Below, piece after piece: positions 48,111 to 60,779 of a DNA stretch of 64,000 bases. This DNA is from Gnetum montanum. Lineage: Eukaryota; Streptophyta; Gnetopsida; Gnetales; Gnetaceae. The position numbers and the translations under genes were made by a program. The stretch is from the NCBI GenBank assembly GCA_015680685.1, contig MNCI01016273.1, positions 309,433 to 373,432 of the forward strand, written 5' to 3'. Positions within the stretch are counted from its first letter, which is position 1. Every line of letters begins with the position of its first letter. A model generated the notes under the pieces. It did not search any database and was not told where the DNA came from. It saw only the letters and a program-made list of their open reading frames with translations.

Positions 48111-50779
48111 AAAAATCATGGTTAAAACACATAAAAATCACATTACAACCTGGGATCAACAGTGCACCACCAAGTTGAGTAAACATTGCTAATTTACTTG
48201 GGAACCATTAAACATTGATAATTTACATGGTAATCATTAAACATTCATATAAGAAATTCATTCACTATTCCATCAACATTAGTTGGAAGCACATGGCAAC
48301 ATGCTATAGATAAGTATATTTTTTAGTGAATTAAGCAAGTGCACTACACATTTTTCAAGGAGGAAAGTCACCATTCTATTACCTAGAGAAATTAACTCAA
48401 GTGTTGTGTGACTAGGGAAATTCATTTATGTAGACTGGAGCTGTTAACCAACCACTTCAAAGGTATAACCTTATGTCTATTGATGCCAAAATTTTGGCCA
48501 CAATTAAAACACACAAAAGCATGATTTCACATGGGATTCCTTAGGGCATCTTGTTTATAGGCATGGCTAGCCAAGGAATAGTATTAATGAAAAACATAAA
48601 TGACTAATACAACTTGAAAAGAAAAATAAATCAAGAATCTTAAATTGTTTGCATCTAATTGAAATATATATGGCTGAAGGAAGTAAATATAATTTAAGTA
48701 GATAATAGTGGATGATAATAAATTTGCAGCAATAAGACAAGAAACTTGGCAAATTCTAAAGTTGCAATAATGGTAGATTGTAGGTAGAAGTAACACCAAG
48801 CAATAATAATAACTTCCTAACAACACCAACACCAACTGATAATAGCAATTTCTTGGCAATAGCAATAACAACAACAACACCAAATGATAGCAACAACTTC
48901 CTGAAGCAACACCAAATGGGAATAGTAACTTTAAGGCTATGGTAGTAGTACCAACTTCAGGGCTATAACAATTGCATTAGGTAACAATGAAAAAAAAACA
49001 ACTTGCAATAGTAAATAACAACTAGTAACATGAGCAGCAACAAGTAGCAATGTAAAAGCAATGTGTAAGCAAAAACAAACAAAAATAGTAACAACAACGT
49101 GCAAACAACGTGCAAGTAAAAACAACTAATATGCAAACAACAATAACAATACACAATCACAATAATAAGCAAGCAATAGCAACCTAAAAATGGAGAGAAA
49201 CGTAAAGGTGTAATAGATGGGATAATTAGATTTGAGAGAAAAGAGAATCTCCAAAGGCCCTCAACTTTGTCGGGTTTGCCTTATAGGTTTTCATAGCTTT
49301 TACATTGTTTCCTCCTCTCTTGGAAGAAGGCATGGATGACATGTGTCTTTTATGCATAAATATTATTAATAGTTATGGATATCCTTTAATGGTTTTTGAT
49401 ATTCAAACTCTTCTTCATGATTTTTTACTTTCTCATTTTTTAACTTGGGTGTCACTTGTCTTAGCAAATAAAAAAGAAAATCAGTACATTAGTAACTAAC
49501 TAGAAAAAGGAAAACAATAACTTCATCAGTTTTCTCTCAAAAGTTAATGCTCTCTAAGTGGGCAATGTTGAGTGGGAAATGTTGACCATAATATCAAGCC
49601 TTCAATAAAATCACATTCATGCAAAGAAACCTGGTTATGAAAATGTAACTAAAATATTTAAAAATGAATAATGCATAAAATGTGACTTACATGATCACAC
49701 ATCACACAACTATAGCGTTCTAAAATGCACTTATATACCAAATAAAAATTATAATGGAATGACTAGACTTTACTTCTTAATATTAACCCACTTGTATTTA
49801 ACATATTTCAAATAATCATTAAATCTAAATTCTAAGCAAAAAAAATATTTGGTTATTTTGTATCATATATTATTTTATATAATAGTATAATTTAATATCC
49901 TCAATATGCTCAATATTGTTTAAACTCTAATATAGAATTTTAATCAACACCAATATATTAGGCTTTCATTTGTAAAATATTTTGTAAATTAATTAGAATT
50001 TATACAAATTTAAAATACATTGGTCATGACTTCGAAATTTGTTCTTTTAGGGTGTTGTTTTTGTTTTTTATAGGAATGGATGGAGTAGTAGAGAGGATGA
50101 GAAACATAGGAAAATGGAAAATATGCTATGGATGACTATTGGATCCCATCACATTTAGGAATTTATTACACTACTAATGAATAAGGTTTCTCATTTTCTT
50201 TTTTCTTATTTTTTTAAAATGAAACCTTGCCCATGATGTATTTTATTTCTAAGGTATGAATTATGACATAAGTTTGGCTAGTTAGTTATACTACAAATGA
50301 ATAGGGTCCAAAAGGAAACTTTGCCTATTGTGCAATTTAACCCTCATGTACATGTTTTTATACTAGACTAGGTGACATCATAGAAGATCACTTAAGTAAG
50401 AAAGGCTATAAAAAAGGGACTTATGTAAAAAGGAACTCACTTCACTCTATTACTTATGAGGCAACCATGGATCATCATACTTGAGGGCTAATGAAACCTG
50501 TCCTCAAAAGTCACTTGGTCATGATCTCAAAATCCATTGGTATGATCTAATTCTATAGCTAGGTTAGCATGCCAAAATAATAGATAATCATGATAGAAGA
50601 TATCATTATTCAATAATAATATATGGAAGGGAAATCATTATAATAGCTAAATAAGAATACATTATTTTCCATTATTTTGTGATCAAATATGCTTCAAAAC
50701 TTAGAAAAAGTTTTAATAATTATTTAAATTATGTTAGATACCATGAGGAAAACATTATCGATTTTTTAACTAAAAGTTG
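48111..50779. other. Unassigned DNA with a CAA-rich cryptic repeat
   Basis: 48790-49160 is a degenerate AACAA/CAACAACAC-rich tract. The rest is AT-rich without recognisable coding. Confidence 0.55.
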
Positions 50780-51534
50780 ATTATGCAAATAGAAGATAAT
50801 ACCAACCTAAAATATGATAAAGCAAACCTATAAGGATGATGCAAAAATTAAATGCAAATACAAAAATGCAAAAATCACTTGAAATTATGATGGTTAAACT
50901 AAGGTTCTCTAAGTTGTTCATGTAGAAAACACCTACATATAAATGCTTTAAATGAAATGTATTAAAAATTAAATTAAATTTATTTCTATGCAAATCTACA
51001 AGTTTATGAACATTGGGAGCTAGAGCTTCAACAACTTGTTAAGGACCAGACCACAAAGTAGAAAATGTACCTTGATGACAAGCTTGCCCTAAGTCCTTAT
51101 CTCTTTTTAACACTAAATTTCCTTCTTTAAAAATCTTTGGGGTTCATTTTCTATAATAATATTTTAATGTTTTCTTGATGATTTGATTGATTTTTGTTAC
51201 TTTTAAACTTTTACATTCAACATCCCAAAGATCATAAAATCTAGTGATAAGACTCTTGTTTAGACTTAGATAATCTATGAATGTGTCATATCAGGGGATT
51301 TGCAAGTTTTTAAAATCTCAAAATTAAGAAATTTGATTGATGTAAATGTTATCATTGTCATAGATGAGATCATTAGTAAGTTGTATCATAAGGATTCATT
51401 TAGCATTCTTATTTTTGCCAATTGGACAAGGATCATCAAAGAGGAAGCTATTTCTATCATGTTGGTAGAAAGATAAGGTATTATCATATAGCTTTGAGAT
51501 ATTTCTATAAGAGGAAATGTCCTTAGTGTGAATG

Positions 51535-51738
51535 TATAGGTCTATAACATGTCGAAAATCTTCTATCTTCTTCAAGATTCGTATTATTTTATATTCATTG
51601 AGATCAAGATCAATAAATTTGATGAAATCTACACTTTATAGGTCTATATCATGTAGAAAATCTTTTATTTTCTTCAAGATTCCTATTATTTTATATTCAT
51701 TAAGATCAAGATCAATAAATTTGTTGAAATCTACACTT
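51535..51738. repeat. 102-bp tandem duplication
   Basis: Units 51535-51636 and 51637-51738 are about 91-93% identical and in register. The open frame through them is a consequence of the duplication. Confidence 0.9.
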
Positions 51739-51743
51739 TGATC

Positions 51744-51825
51744 CACACCCACACACACACACACACACAATTTTTAAAGTTTTTTGTCATTGAAACCATA
51801 TTGTATTACTTTTAGTAAGCTTTGA

Positions 51826-51861
<36 letters not shown>
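51744..51861. repeat. Paired (CA)n and (GT)n microsatellites, each after CTTTGATCC
   Basis: (CA)n at 51744-51769 and (GT)n at 51829-51861 are complementary and about 60 bp apart. Each is preceded by the same nine bases, CTTTGATCC. Confidence 0.9.
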
Positions 51862-53031
51862 GAAGGCATCTTTTGAAAAATTTTATCATGGAATTATCAA
51901 TATACTTTCAACAATAATTTGACTATTTCATTATCAATTCATCAACATCATTCATCATTATTTACTTAATCTTGGAAGTTAAATAGTTAGAACTGGGGAC
52001 ATTCACTATTTCAATCATATCTTAGTCATTTCACAACATTTTTCAGTGATTATAGATTTATTAGAAAGCTAGAAAGGTGGCTATGTCTAGCTAACATTTC
52101 AGTTTAGTGTCTATTATGATTTAAGAGAAATTGGATCTATAATTTCGTAGATTTTCTGAATCCTGAATTTTTACCAAAATGAATGATGTCAATGATTAGA
52201 TCATCTCTTCCTTATTGCATAACTATTTTATGTGATATTAGATTTATTTAGAAGATAACATTATGGGAAGCTTAGTTAAAATTTTAGCATCAAAACCATA
52301 AAATTTTTTGAGTTATCATCTCTCAAATCTACATGATTAGAATTGCTATCATTTTTTATAGATTGGAAAGAACATTATATAACCTCAACTTGTGGATATA
52401 TTTTATAGTACTTCCTTTTCCAAAATTGTATATAACTTCCTAATATTTTGAAAAATACAAATTTTATTGGCTAATTCTTTGTGAAGCCAAGATAACCAAG
52501 TAATTCTTTTACTACTTGAGATTCCTTTAATTTAAACCCCTCTTTAATTAGAAGAAGAAGCTCTACAAAATTGGAATTAAATAAGCCTCTAAAATAAGCA
52601 TCAAATATACTTGATATAAGCATGTTGTAGGTTGTTTTCATATTCACGAATAAGATGTCTATGTGATACATAAAATCTAGGTATTGTTCAAGAAAAAATT
52701 GGTTATTTTTAAGTAATTCCACTATACATATTCTTAACCCATTTAGTTGAATAGAATTTCTTATTTGTGGAACCATTTAAGCTTCTAAGGCTTTATAAAA
52801 TTTAAGAGGAATTAGATTAATTATGGCTCTTAAATCTATTAAAGAATTATGAGCATTTTTCCAACACATAACAAGGATGATTCAGAAAGATAGATGACCT
52901 TTCTTAATAAGGGAAGTAAATGCAGAAGTTTTTAGAATTCTAACTCCATTTATAAGATGAACTTGATTTTTAATGAGTGAAATATAAATCAATTTATATG
53001 CATTAAATTTTATATGATTTCACCTCATCTA

Positions 53032-53945
53032 TGATAGACCCATGAGTCATACTCATTGAGCCAAGGATCAAAGGAGAAAAAGCATATAAAGATGATGAGT
53101 CTCAAGTAGTCCCTACATCTAATCATATGAATCACAAGCATTGCACTAGTGAGCTAGTTGAATTTTGTGGACTTTAGCTCTCTAAATAAATAATAACTAA
53201 GGTAGTGACTTAAGGACATGATTGCTTTCTTCTTGGCTTCATTTGTGCAAGTGCAAGTATATGGTTAAGTGTAAGCAAAGGCACATGATTTTTATTACTT
53301 TTATGTTTTACCTTATCTAGTTTAAGCATGAAACAAAGTAATTAATTATGAATTAATTTAATTAATTATCTAATTCCTTAATCTAGTTCCTAACATAAGC
53401 ATTTGAGCCCAACTTCTGTGCACATATAGAACTCGTTAAGAATGCTATTTGGTTATCACATGGTAGGCTGTTGGACAAACCAAGTGATAACTCTGATGGG
53501 ATTACCAAGCATTAATAGTATGTTCAAGGTGGTCGTACTTATGTATATTAATTAACTAAAGGCATGAATGTAAAGTGCATAAATAATAAAGTGCATGAAA
53601 GTAAACATTAATCTATTCTTAAGAGTTGTAACGAGTTCCAAGAATCTTGTCTTTATTATTGACACATCAAAGTGTTCAAGTACATTAATGCTCGAATAAG
53701 GATCCATACAATCCTTAAAGTCTTACTGTGGGCACTTAAAAAATATTCTAACTCCTATGGAATGAAACTACAAGAACTTAGCTACTCTATTAACTCAATG
53801 GTGCCATAAATGTGAGGGGTATGTGCATTTATATAGGTAGAGATAGATACTATGTTGACACATATGCATCAACTCATTAACCCATGCATCAATAGGGATG
53901 CATCAATGCATGCTCATCAACGTAGCCCATCACTTGATTTATCAT
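53032..53945 (-). repeat. 3' LTR of element D
   Basis: About 914 bp. On the minus strand it begins TGATAAATCAAG after the polypurine tract (53946-53960) and ends near TATCA at 53032. The segment about 53100-53170 resembles the LTR ends at 7290 and 41590. A TATA box (CCTATATAAATGC) lies at 53825-53837, with the TGCATC motif array at 53862-53923. Confidence 0.75.
53825..53923 (-). promoter_or_regulatory. LTR promoter of element D
   Basis: TATA box at 53825-53837, with repeated palindromic GATGCATC sites directly upstream, including TGCATCAATAGGGATGCATC (53885-53904). Confidence 0.6.
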
Positions 53946-54159
53946 ACCCCCATGACTAACTGAAAACTTATCCTTGAGTGAATAAAAGTATGATTGAGGT
54001 TCTTACAAAACTAGAAAGGTATGAAATCATAGGCTAACTAACTCAATTGACTAACTCTAAGTGCCCAATTGTATGGAATGACAAAAATTACAAAAATGGA
54101 TGTTCAAGAAGAAAAAATTAAACATCCTTACAAAATTGAATAGCTAAAATCCTCTGATC

Positions 54160-57135
54160 GCTAAAGATGATGAGAAGACCAAATAGTGATAGGAGGTGGA
54201 GGCTCTTGGGGTGTTGAAGAACCTTCTTCAGTCTCTGGTGCTTGTGGAGGTGATGGCTAAGGCTGAGGTGATGGTTGTGGTTGTCCTACTACAGTTTCAT
54301 CTTCAAGTGGGAGGAGAAAGACATTCAAAAATGCCTTCATCTTCTCTTTCTTATTCCATGGGTCATACATAATCCACATGGCATCACCAATGTGGGCTAG
54401 TACAAGTATGTTCCATGGATAGGGCATTGCCAAGAATAATTCCTTGACATTGATAATCTAGACTACAAATTGTTTATGTTTAACATCAAATGTCCTAACA
54501 AGGTTCTACAACTTATGGTAGTCATTCATCCTTCTAACTAGGTTCTTAGCAACCAATTGTTGGTCTGTAAACTAGCTCCTAAGAATTTCAAGCTCTACAT
54601 TCATTTTTTCTAGCTTATGCTTAGTGTCTTTGTGATGCTTGAACTTGGCCTCATAAAGGAGGTAAGAGCTAACCACTAGTTTCTCCAACTCTCACCATGG
54701 CCTTTTTGCTATCAACATGACCAAGTTTACATAATAGAGGTTGGCAAGCTTAATGTACTCTATCATCTCTTCAATCTGTAACTCCTTTAGGTGGATCTCT
54801 ACTTTTTTATAGGCATTCAATCTGTTGAAGATTAGTTTCTAGACATCACCTCTTTGTTGGAGTTATTGGAAAGCCTCATTCATTTTCACCTTGGTTAATT
54901 GAATTTCTTTTTCATTTATCTACTTGAGGAGTCCAACCTAGTTCCTATAATGATTCTTCACTCATTCAAATTTTAGGTCCTCATTTTTCAAGGAGGCTAC
55001 CTCAATGGCCATTTTTTAGTGAAAGGCATAGAATTTCTTCATTAAGAGATTATGATTTTTGACTATCAACCTTCTTAGATCCATGTTCATGTTGGCAAGT
55101 TGCTCCTATTGGTGTCTCACAAATTCAACCATCTAGTCTTGTTATTCTTTGATATTACATAGGTGGTGAATGTATTTGGTTAAAGTGAGGTTCTCCTTGC
55201 AGACTTGTGAAAAGTTCTTATCAGTGTTGAAGATCAAAGCCTCTAATAAGGATACATGAAATATCACCATCTCCTTCACATTCTCAACCTATTTTAATTT
55301 ATCTTGAAGGTGTAAGAAAGCTTCATCTCATATAACACCTTGGATGAGAATGATGGGATCAACCAAGAAAGCTCTCAATTCTACAACTTTAGTAGCCAAC
55401 CAATGGTTTTTTATTGTGGCTTCCTCAAGTTGATTGTTTGCAATGATGAGCCTATGCTTGGTCTCTAGTAGCTTTGACTAGGTAGTAGTGATGTTTTATG
55501 GGAGATTAAAGATCTTCAAAAGTAGTTTCTTGATTCCCACCAATTGGTCCAGTACCTCCTCATGGTGGACTGCACTTAGCCTCTTTCTTCCCTCTCCTAC
55601 AGCTTCTTGCATGTCTCTAAGTGTAGCAATGTCTAGCATGATAGCCATAGGAGTGTTCAATGCCTCTAAAACTCAATCAACTAGCACCTTTGCTACTAAT
55701 TCTTATCCATGATCTTGCATCACTAGGATAATTGCTCCTTCATCCTCCTCTAGGTGTACTAAGAAAGTGGTGGCATTCCTAGTGATCTCTGGGAATTATT
55801 ACTATCTAGCAATGGACACTGTCATTTCTCAAGTACTTAGATTTGTTCTTATGGATGCTTGAATCCTTTGTGCTAAAACAATGATGTAGTATCTTGTATC
55901 CAACTGATGGTTTATGTGACTTCATTGAGATGACTTAATGCTAGCTAGTAAACTAAGGGCTCTCCACCACTTGGTCCTTCTTGCTGCTACTGCAAGAGTT
56001 TTTCATGCATCTTTCTCATGTTCTCAATTATATCATGAGCCTTTGACATTGTTTCTTAAGAAAGTGGTGGTGGTGGTGGCTACTCCTCTTTAAGAAACTT
56101 GGTGGATGCTTTGTCTTTCATCATCTCCTACTAAGATGCAGTAGGAGCATGATGAAGCATGTCATTAGCATAGTGGGCTATTCCTTCTCTTTTGAAAAAT
56201 TTTTAGATCAAGCAAGGAAAGGGAAGTGTCTTCATTTCTTACTTATACTCTTTGAATATTTTCTCAATCTCCAAGAAGATGAGCTAAGGGAGGTTAACAA
56301 GGAATTTTTCACTTAGAGTGGTACATGCATGGGTAGAGAAGATAGTGATCTTACTTGGCCTCACCATTGGATTTAGGTGGTAGGCCAAAACCTTGATGTA
56401 AACCCTCTTTAACTTAGTGAGTACACTATATTCCTTATAGTCCACTCCATAACACTATTGGATCCATTTAGTTTTGACATCAGGGTCCACTTGTGTAGAT
56501 ATTTTTGCCAAAATTTCTACACTATCAGGCAACCTGATGGCCTCTGTAATGACCTTAATTAAGTAGGACACACTAGTATCCTTGATCTTCACAATGATGT
56601 CTACTTGTTAGTTATTTTAAAAGAGGTAAGTCTCTTCCATGTACCACTCCCCACTAGAAGTGAGGATGGGCTACATGGAAGATCATTGTAGTTGTGTTTT
56701 CACCTCTTCTGGCACCAAGTCAAAGAAAGGACCAAATTTTAGTTCCTAAAGAATCACACTTTGAACCTCCTTAGAATGAATTTATCTTAGGCAAGTATTA
56801 ATCAAGATGACCTCCAAATTTGGTCTAGGTCTTGGCACCTCATCTTGCCTAGACTATCCTATTTCAACAATGGGAATTTGGTGAACAAATTCCACTTTAG
56901 GCTCCTCCTGAAGAGGTTCCATGAAATGTGTTTCTACTTCTTCTTCTTGGGGCTATTGTGGCTATTGGCCCCTTCTCCCTCATAGCCTCTTCTCCCATGA
57001 TCAGGATGATCCTTCTTCCTATGGTCTCTTTGGCTAATTATACTTAGGATAATTTGTGATCATTTTAGATTGATTATTTTATTCTAATGGCTATCGAAGT
57101 TTCTTGGCGAGGTTTAACTTAGATGAATTAGTCAT
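54160..57135 (-). pseudogene. aORF of element D
   Basis: Start ATG at 57133-57135 (MTNSSKLNLAKKL). The length and layout match the element A aORF: an N-terminal region, a middle domain (about 55950-56850) and a long coiled coil (about 54350-55620), which includes HEEVLDQLVGIKKLLLKIFN where element A has HEDVLDRLL. Nucleotide similarity with 22336-23950 is obvious by eye. Stops are frequent. Confidence 0.7.
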
Positions 57136-57384
57136 ATTTAATACTATTTTATTAGTTAAACAATGTGGGAGTTAGATAAATTCTGAAATTTTTTTTATCA
57201 AAAACCATAGGTTTGTGGTCCCCATGACACAAAGCTTACTTCTGGTAGTTATAGGGTCAAAGAATGAGTTGATTCAAGGAAGTGGTTAAAAAGTTATGAG
57301 CTCAGGAAGACTATGGGATATAAAAATTGCAAAAGATCCCTTGGCATTTTGAAGTAAATAGAAAAATTTCCTAACTACCATCAT

Positions 57385-57427
57385 GTATTTATACTATTTT
57401 TGTGTTGCGTCAACAGGGATGCATCGA
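57385..57427 (-). promoter_or_regulatory. Internal promoter-like region of element D
   Basis: A minus-strand TATA box AGTATAAATAC (57385-57395) with TGCGTCAACAGGGATGCATC (57406-57425) upstream. That block is nearly the LTR motif TGCATCAATAGGGATGCATC. The aORF start at 57135 is about 250 nt downstream. Confidence 0.55.
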
Positions 57428-58900
57428 CATAGCAGAAAAATAAAAATTTTCACAATAAAAAATTAAGTATAGAAAAGGAGGGTTTTCATGAAATTGATAT
57501 CCAAAGGAAGCTAGAAAAACCTAGAATAAGGAAAAATGCTTGAAGAGGGCTAGAAATATGTTTAGAAAGGAGATTTAGGAGAAATTTAATTACCAAGGAA
57601 TGTGAAAAATGGATCCTCAAGATGGAAAGCATAGGTTTTGAACACAAAATGCCTAAGAGATAAGGAATTTAACCATTCCAACCAAGAAGTATGCAAGTGG
57701 ATCCTTTCCATAGCAAGTTCATGTCCTTAATGCCTTTGGATGCCCTCAAACCAAGGAGTCTATGAGCCTCAAGGATGATTAATGATTGTGGATTATTAAA
57801 AACCAAATCACCAAAGAAACCATCAAAGAATGAAGATTGTCAAAAAAATGAAATCTTCAATAAAATCATAAGAAGAAGTAGTGAGCTGGTGTATGGGAAG
57901 AAGAGGTGGATGAGATGAGAAAGAGAAAGTATGGAATCAAGTCCCACATTTGGTCATATGGAGTTCCTTGTGGAGGATGTGATTAAGATGACCTAATAGC
58001 TTCCATCGTTAGTTGAAATCAAGACCATCCATTGCTAATGACTTTGCATTGACACATTAGACCATTCCACCCTCCAAGGTATAGGAATATCTGCATAGAT
58101 CACACATCATTTCAAAAAAAAATAAGAAAAGTAGGAAGTGGAAAGGACCTTAGTTAGAGGGTTGCCTTCAAGCATGGGTAACATGTCTTTCCAGCCCCAT
58201 AACTAGTGCTTGTAGTCTAGTATTGTGTTTAAGGAGTGTTCTTTGAATTTCCATAATTTTTTATATTTTTTTATGAGAACCACACCTTGAAAAGACATTG
58301 CTTCCTATTTATTGGTTTATGTAGCAATGGTGAGGAATCCATGAAAATACTCATGCAACCCCAAATGGTAGGTAGGTACAAAAAGTGACAAATTCCCTTG
58401 AAGTCACACCCTTGCTCATCCACTTAATTCATCCTAAGTTTGGAACGAGCCAAGGTCACAAATTTCTTATAATTTTTCATTAAGAAAATACCTCATATTT
58501 TCAAGCTAAGGAGATACCATAGAATTGTATGGAGTGGTGGATGATGTGGACTCACTACCTGATATCATGAAAAATTCAATGTTTCATTAATTAACATCAA
58601 AATCCCAAGATGAAATCCAAGCATTTGCAATCAAGTAAATAATGTAAGTTACAAACCATCATCAATTAGTAGATATAGTTGGCACCATAGTCCTTATGGC
58701 AATAAAGAAAAAGGAAAAATGGAAGAAAAGTTCAAATAAGACAAAATATAGGAAAAATCATAAAATATGCAAAAAATGAAAAATGTATGAAAAAATGATG
58801 TAAAACAAAAAAGTTAAAAATTAAGAATCCACTTATATAATATTAGCATGGATAGGCATCTCTCCCACAACTAAGAACGTGCATGTTCATCAATTAAGGT
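57428..58900. other. Spacer between integrase and internal promoter in element D
   Basis: Non-coding. It shares blocks with the element A spacer (GCATGGGTAACATGTCTTTC near 58174). Confidence 0.55.
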
Positions 58901-59049
58901 TTCTGTCCACTGGTTGTCTTTAATTCAAGAAATGGCTTGAGTTACTGGGTGTTAATCAAAAATATTTTACTTAAACTGTTAAGATGATATATCATCATGG
59001 CCTTGAATGGAAAGGTTTCATATATGATGTAAGGATCCTCCATAATGTT

Positions 59050-60000
59050 TAAAATTTTGTTCATTAAGACACATGCATGGGGTTTTAGTAGAGCACATTA
59101 TTCCTAGTTGAAACTTTACCTTTTGAATTCAAAGATCATGATGTTGTTTATGATGTGCCTTGTGCACTTCATTTGATGACATGGCTACTAATCTATACTC
59201 ATTTAGAACATTGAGGTTCATTAGTCTTTCTTTTTAGGCTAGACTTATGTCCAATTGAAGGTCATAAGTCGTTGAAAGTATATGAAGTTTAGCTTGGATG
59301 GGAAGCATTGGAAGTTTTCCATACACTAGCTCATAGGGAGAATATCCAATAGGAATTTTCCATGTTGAACAATAAGTCCAAAGAGTATCGTTGAGTCTAT
59401 TTCTTTAGTCCTTCCTATATTTACTAGCTATGCATGTTGGTATTTTGATAATTTCCCTATTGGTAACCTTAGCTTAACCATGGGCTTGGAGGTGATATGG
59501 ATTTGTTAGTTTATGTTCAACCCCCAAGAATTGCATGAGATTTTGAAACGTGGCACTAGTGAAATGTGTTTTGTTATCAAAAAGTAGTGCTTGTGGCACA
59601 CCAAACCTATTTACAACATTTTGTTATATAAATTGGGCTCCCATAGATGATGAATAGTCAATGATGGCCATAGCTTCCATCCATTAGTATAGTAGTTGAC
59701 AACCAGTATGATGTAGGCCTTTCCATTTGACATGGGGTTGATAAATCTTATAAAGTCAATCCATCAAAGATCGAAGGGTTTTACTAATTGAATCCACTAT
59801 TGATGTTCTTTCATACATGTGGTCATCCCTCCATCATGTTGGCATTTGTTGTAGGAGTAGAAGAAGTGATGGACATTCTTGAAGATTGTAGGCCAATAAT
59901 ATCCTATTATGAGGATCATAATGGTCATCCTCCTTCTAGCATAGTGGTCCACACAAGGACCTTCGTGTGTGTCTTGAAGAACTTAAAGTTGGTTTGCATC
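59050..60000 (-). pseudogene. Integrase of element D, decayed
   Basis: Inserts the element's cDNA into host DNA. The minus strand reads an HHCC-side segment IIGYYWPTIFKNVHHFF...CQ (59830-59910), a core VPQALLFDNKTHFTSATFQN (about 59540-59605) with the second catalytic Asp in FDN, then FLGVEHKLTNPYHLQAHG (about 59480-59530), and a downstream NDTLWTYCSTWKIPIGYSPY (about 59325-59385). Several stops and a likely small frameshift break the core near 59690-59770, where the first catalytic Asp should be. Confidence 0.88.
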
Positions 60001-60289
60001 AAGGAAATACCATCTTACTAAGCCATCCATGAAAACCTTGTAGAGGTTGCTATTGATTTCCATAAAGTGTTTGGCCTAATGAAAAAAAATACTATTTCTT
60101 CTTGTGGTCCCACTCCTGTGGCATCTCCTATGTAAGTAGATAGAAGAGGATGTTATCATACCACTTTGTTTATTTGGGATCTTTCTCATTAATAGCACTA
60201 GCAAAGAGGAGTTCATCAAGAAATTAATCTAACAATGGGCTCTCCTCCTCCTTGCTATGCAATTGCAATTGAAACAAGTGGTTAGCTAT

Positions 60290-60720
60290 CACATTCTCGA
60301 TTCCCTTTCGTTAAACCATTGTTAGATCAAACTCTTGGAGGATCACTAGCCACTGTATGAAATTAGAAACTAGATAACACTATGATCAATGTACACAAAC
60401 ACTTTGTATCCAATCCCATGATGCCTAAACTTCTCTAATGTATACACCACTGCCATACGCTCCTTTTTAGTGGGGGTGTAGTTAAGTTGTACATCCATAA
60501 TGCTTCTACTTGCATAGTGAATATAGTATGAACGTTTCTAATCATACATCTGTGTAAGCATGGCTTTCAAGGCATAGTTTGATGGATCTATCGTGATGTG
60601 GAAGGTTTGGACCAATCAAGTGCTCATAGAATTAGAGTCTCTATGAGTTTTAATTTCAATTTTTGGAATGCATGCTCACATTCCTTGATCCAAATGAATA
60701 ATGCATCTTTCTTTTTGAGT
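60290..60720 (-). pseudogene. RNase H of element D, decayed
   Basis: Degrades the RNA strand during reverse transcription. The minus strand reads NYTPTKKERMAVVYTLEKFR (about 60430-60490), then HHGIGYKVFVYIDHSVI (about 60380-60428), which fits the TxKE...AVVYAxxKFR...TDH pattern of gypsy RNase H. A stop follows the YIDHSVI motif. Confidence 0.85.
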
Positions 60721-60779
60721 TCTACTAAAGTCTTGATGATCTTTGAGAAGTTTTCAATGAATCACCTATAGTAACAAAT

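Larger units (their letters stand above)
50780..52980 (-). pseudogene. Gypsy pol remnant with protease-like and integrase-tail pieces
   Basis: At about 52640-52870 the minus strand reads AHNSLIDLRAIINLIPLKFY and NSIQLNG, the pattern of a Tat/Athila protease in which DLG-A has become DLRA. At about 50990-51170 it reads FKEGNLVLKRDKDLGQ and FSTLWSGP with a stop and VVEALAP, the GPY/F tail of integrase. Reverse transcriptase, RNase H and the integrase core should lie between them but are absent. The gap holds a 102-bp duplication and two microsatellites, so about 3 kb of pol has been lost. It adjoins the LTR at 53032. Confidence 0.6.

Noticed and set aside
47578-48192. Open frames of 129-204 codons rich in Thr/Ile/Val or Tyr/Asp/Ser
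   Set aside because: They come from trinucleotide-phased simple repeats open in every frame on both strands.
51532-51741. 69-codon frame with an internal repeat
   Set aside because: It is open only because of the 102-bp duplication, in a decayed region.
59788-60021. Plus-strand 77-codon frame
   Set aside because: It is antisense to the integrase of element D, which is read on the minus strand.
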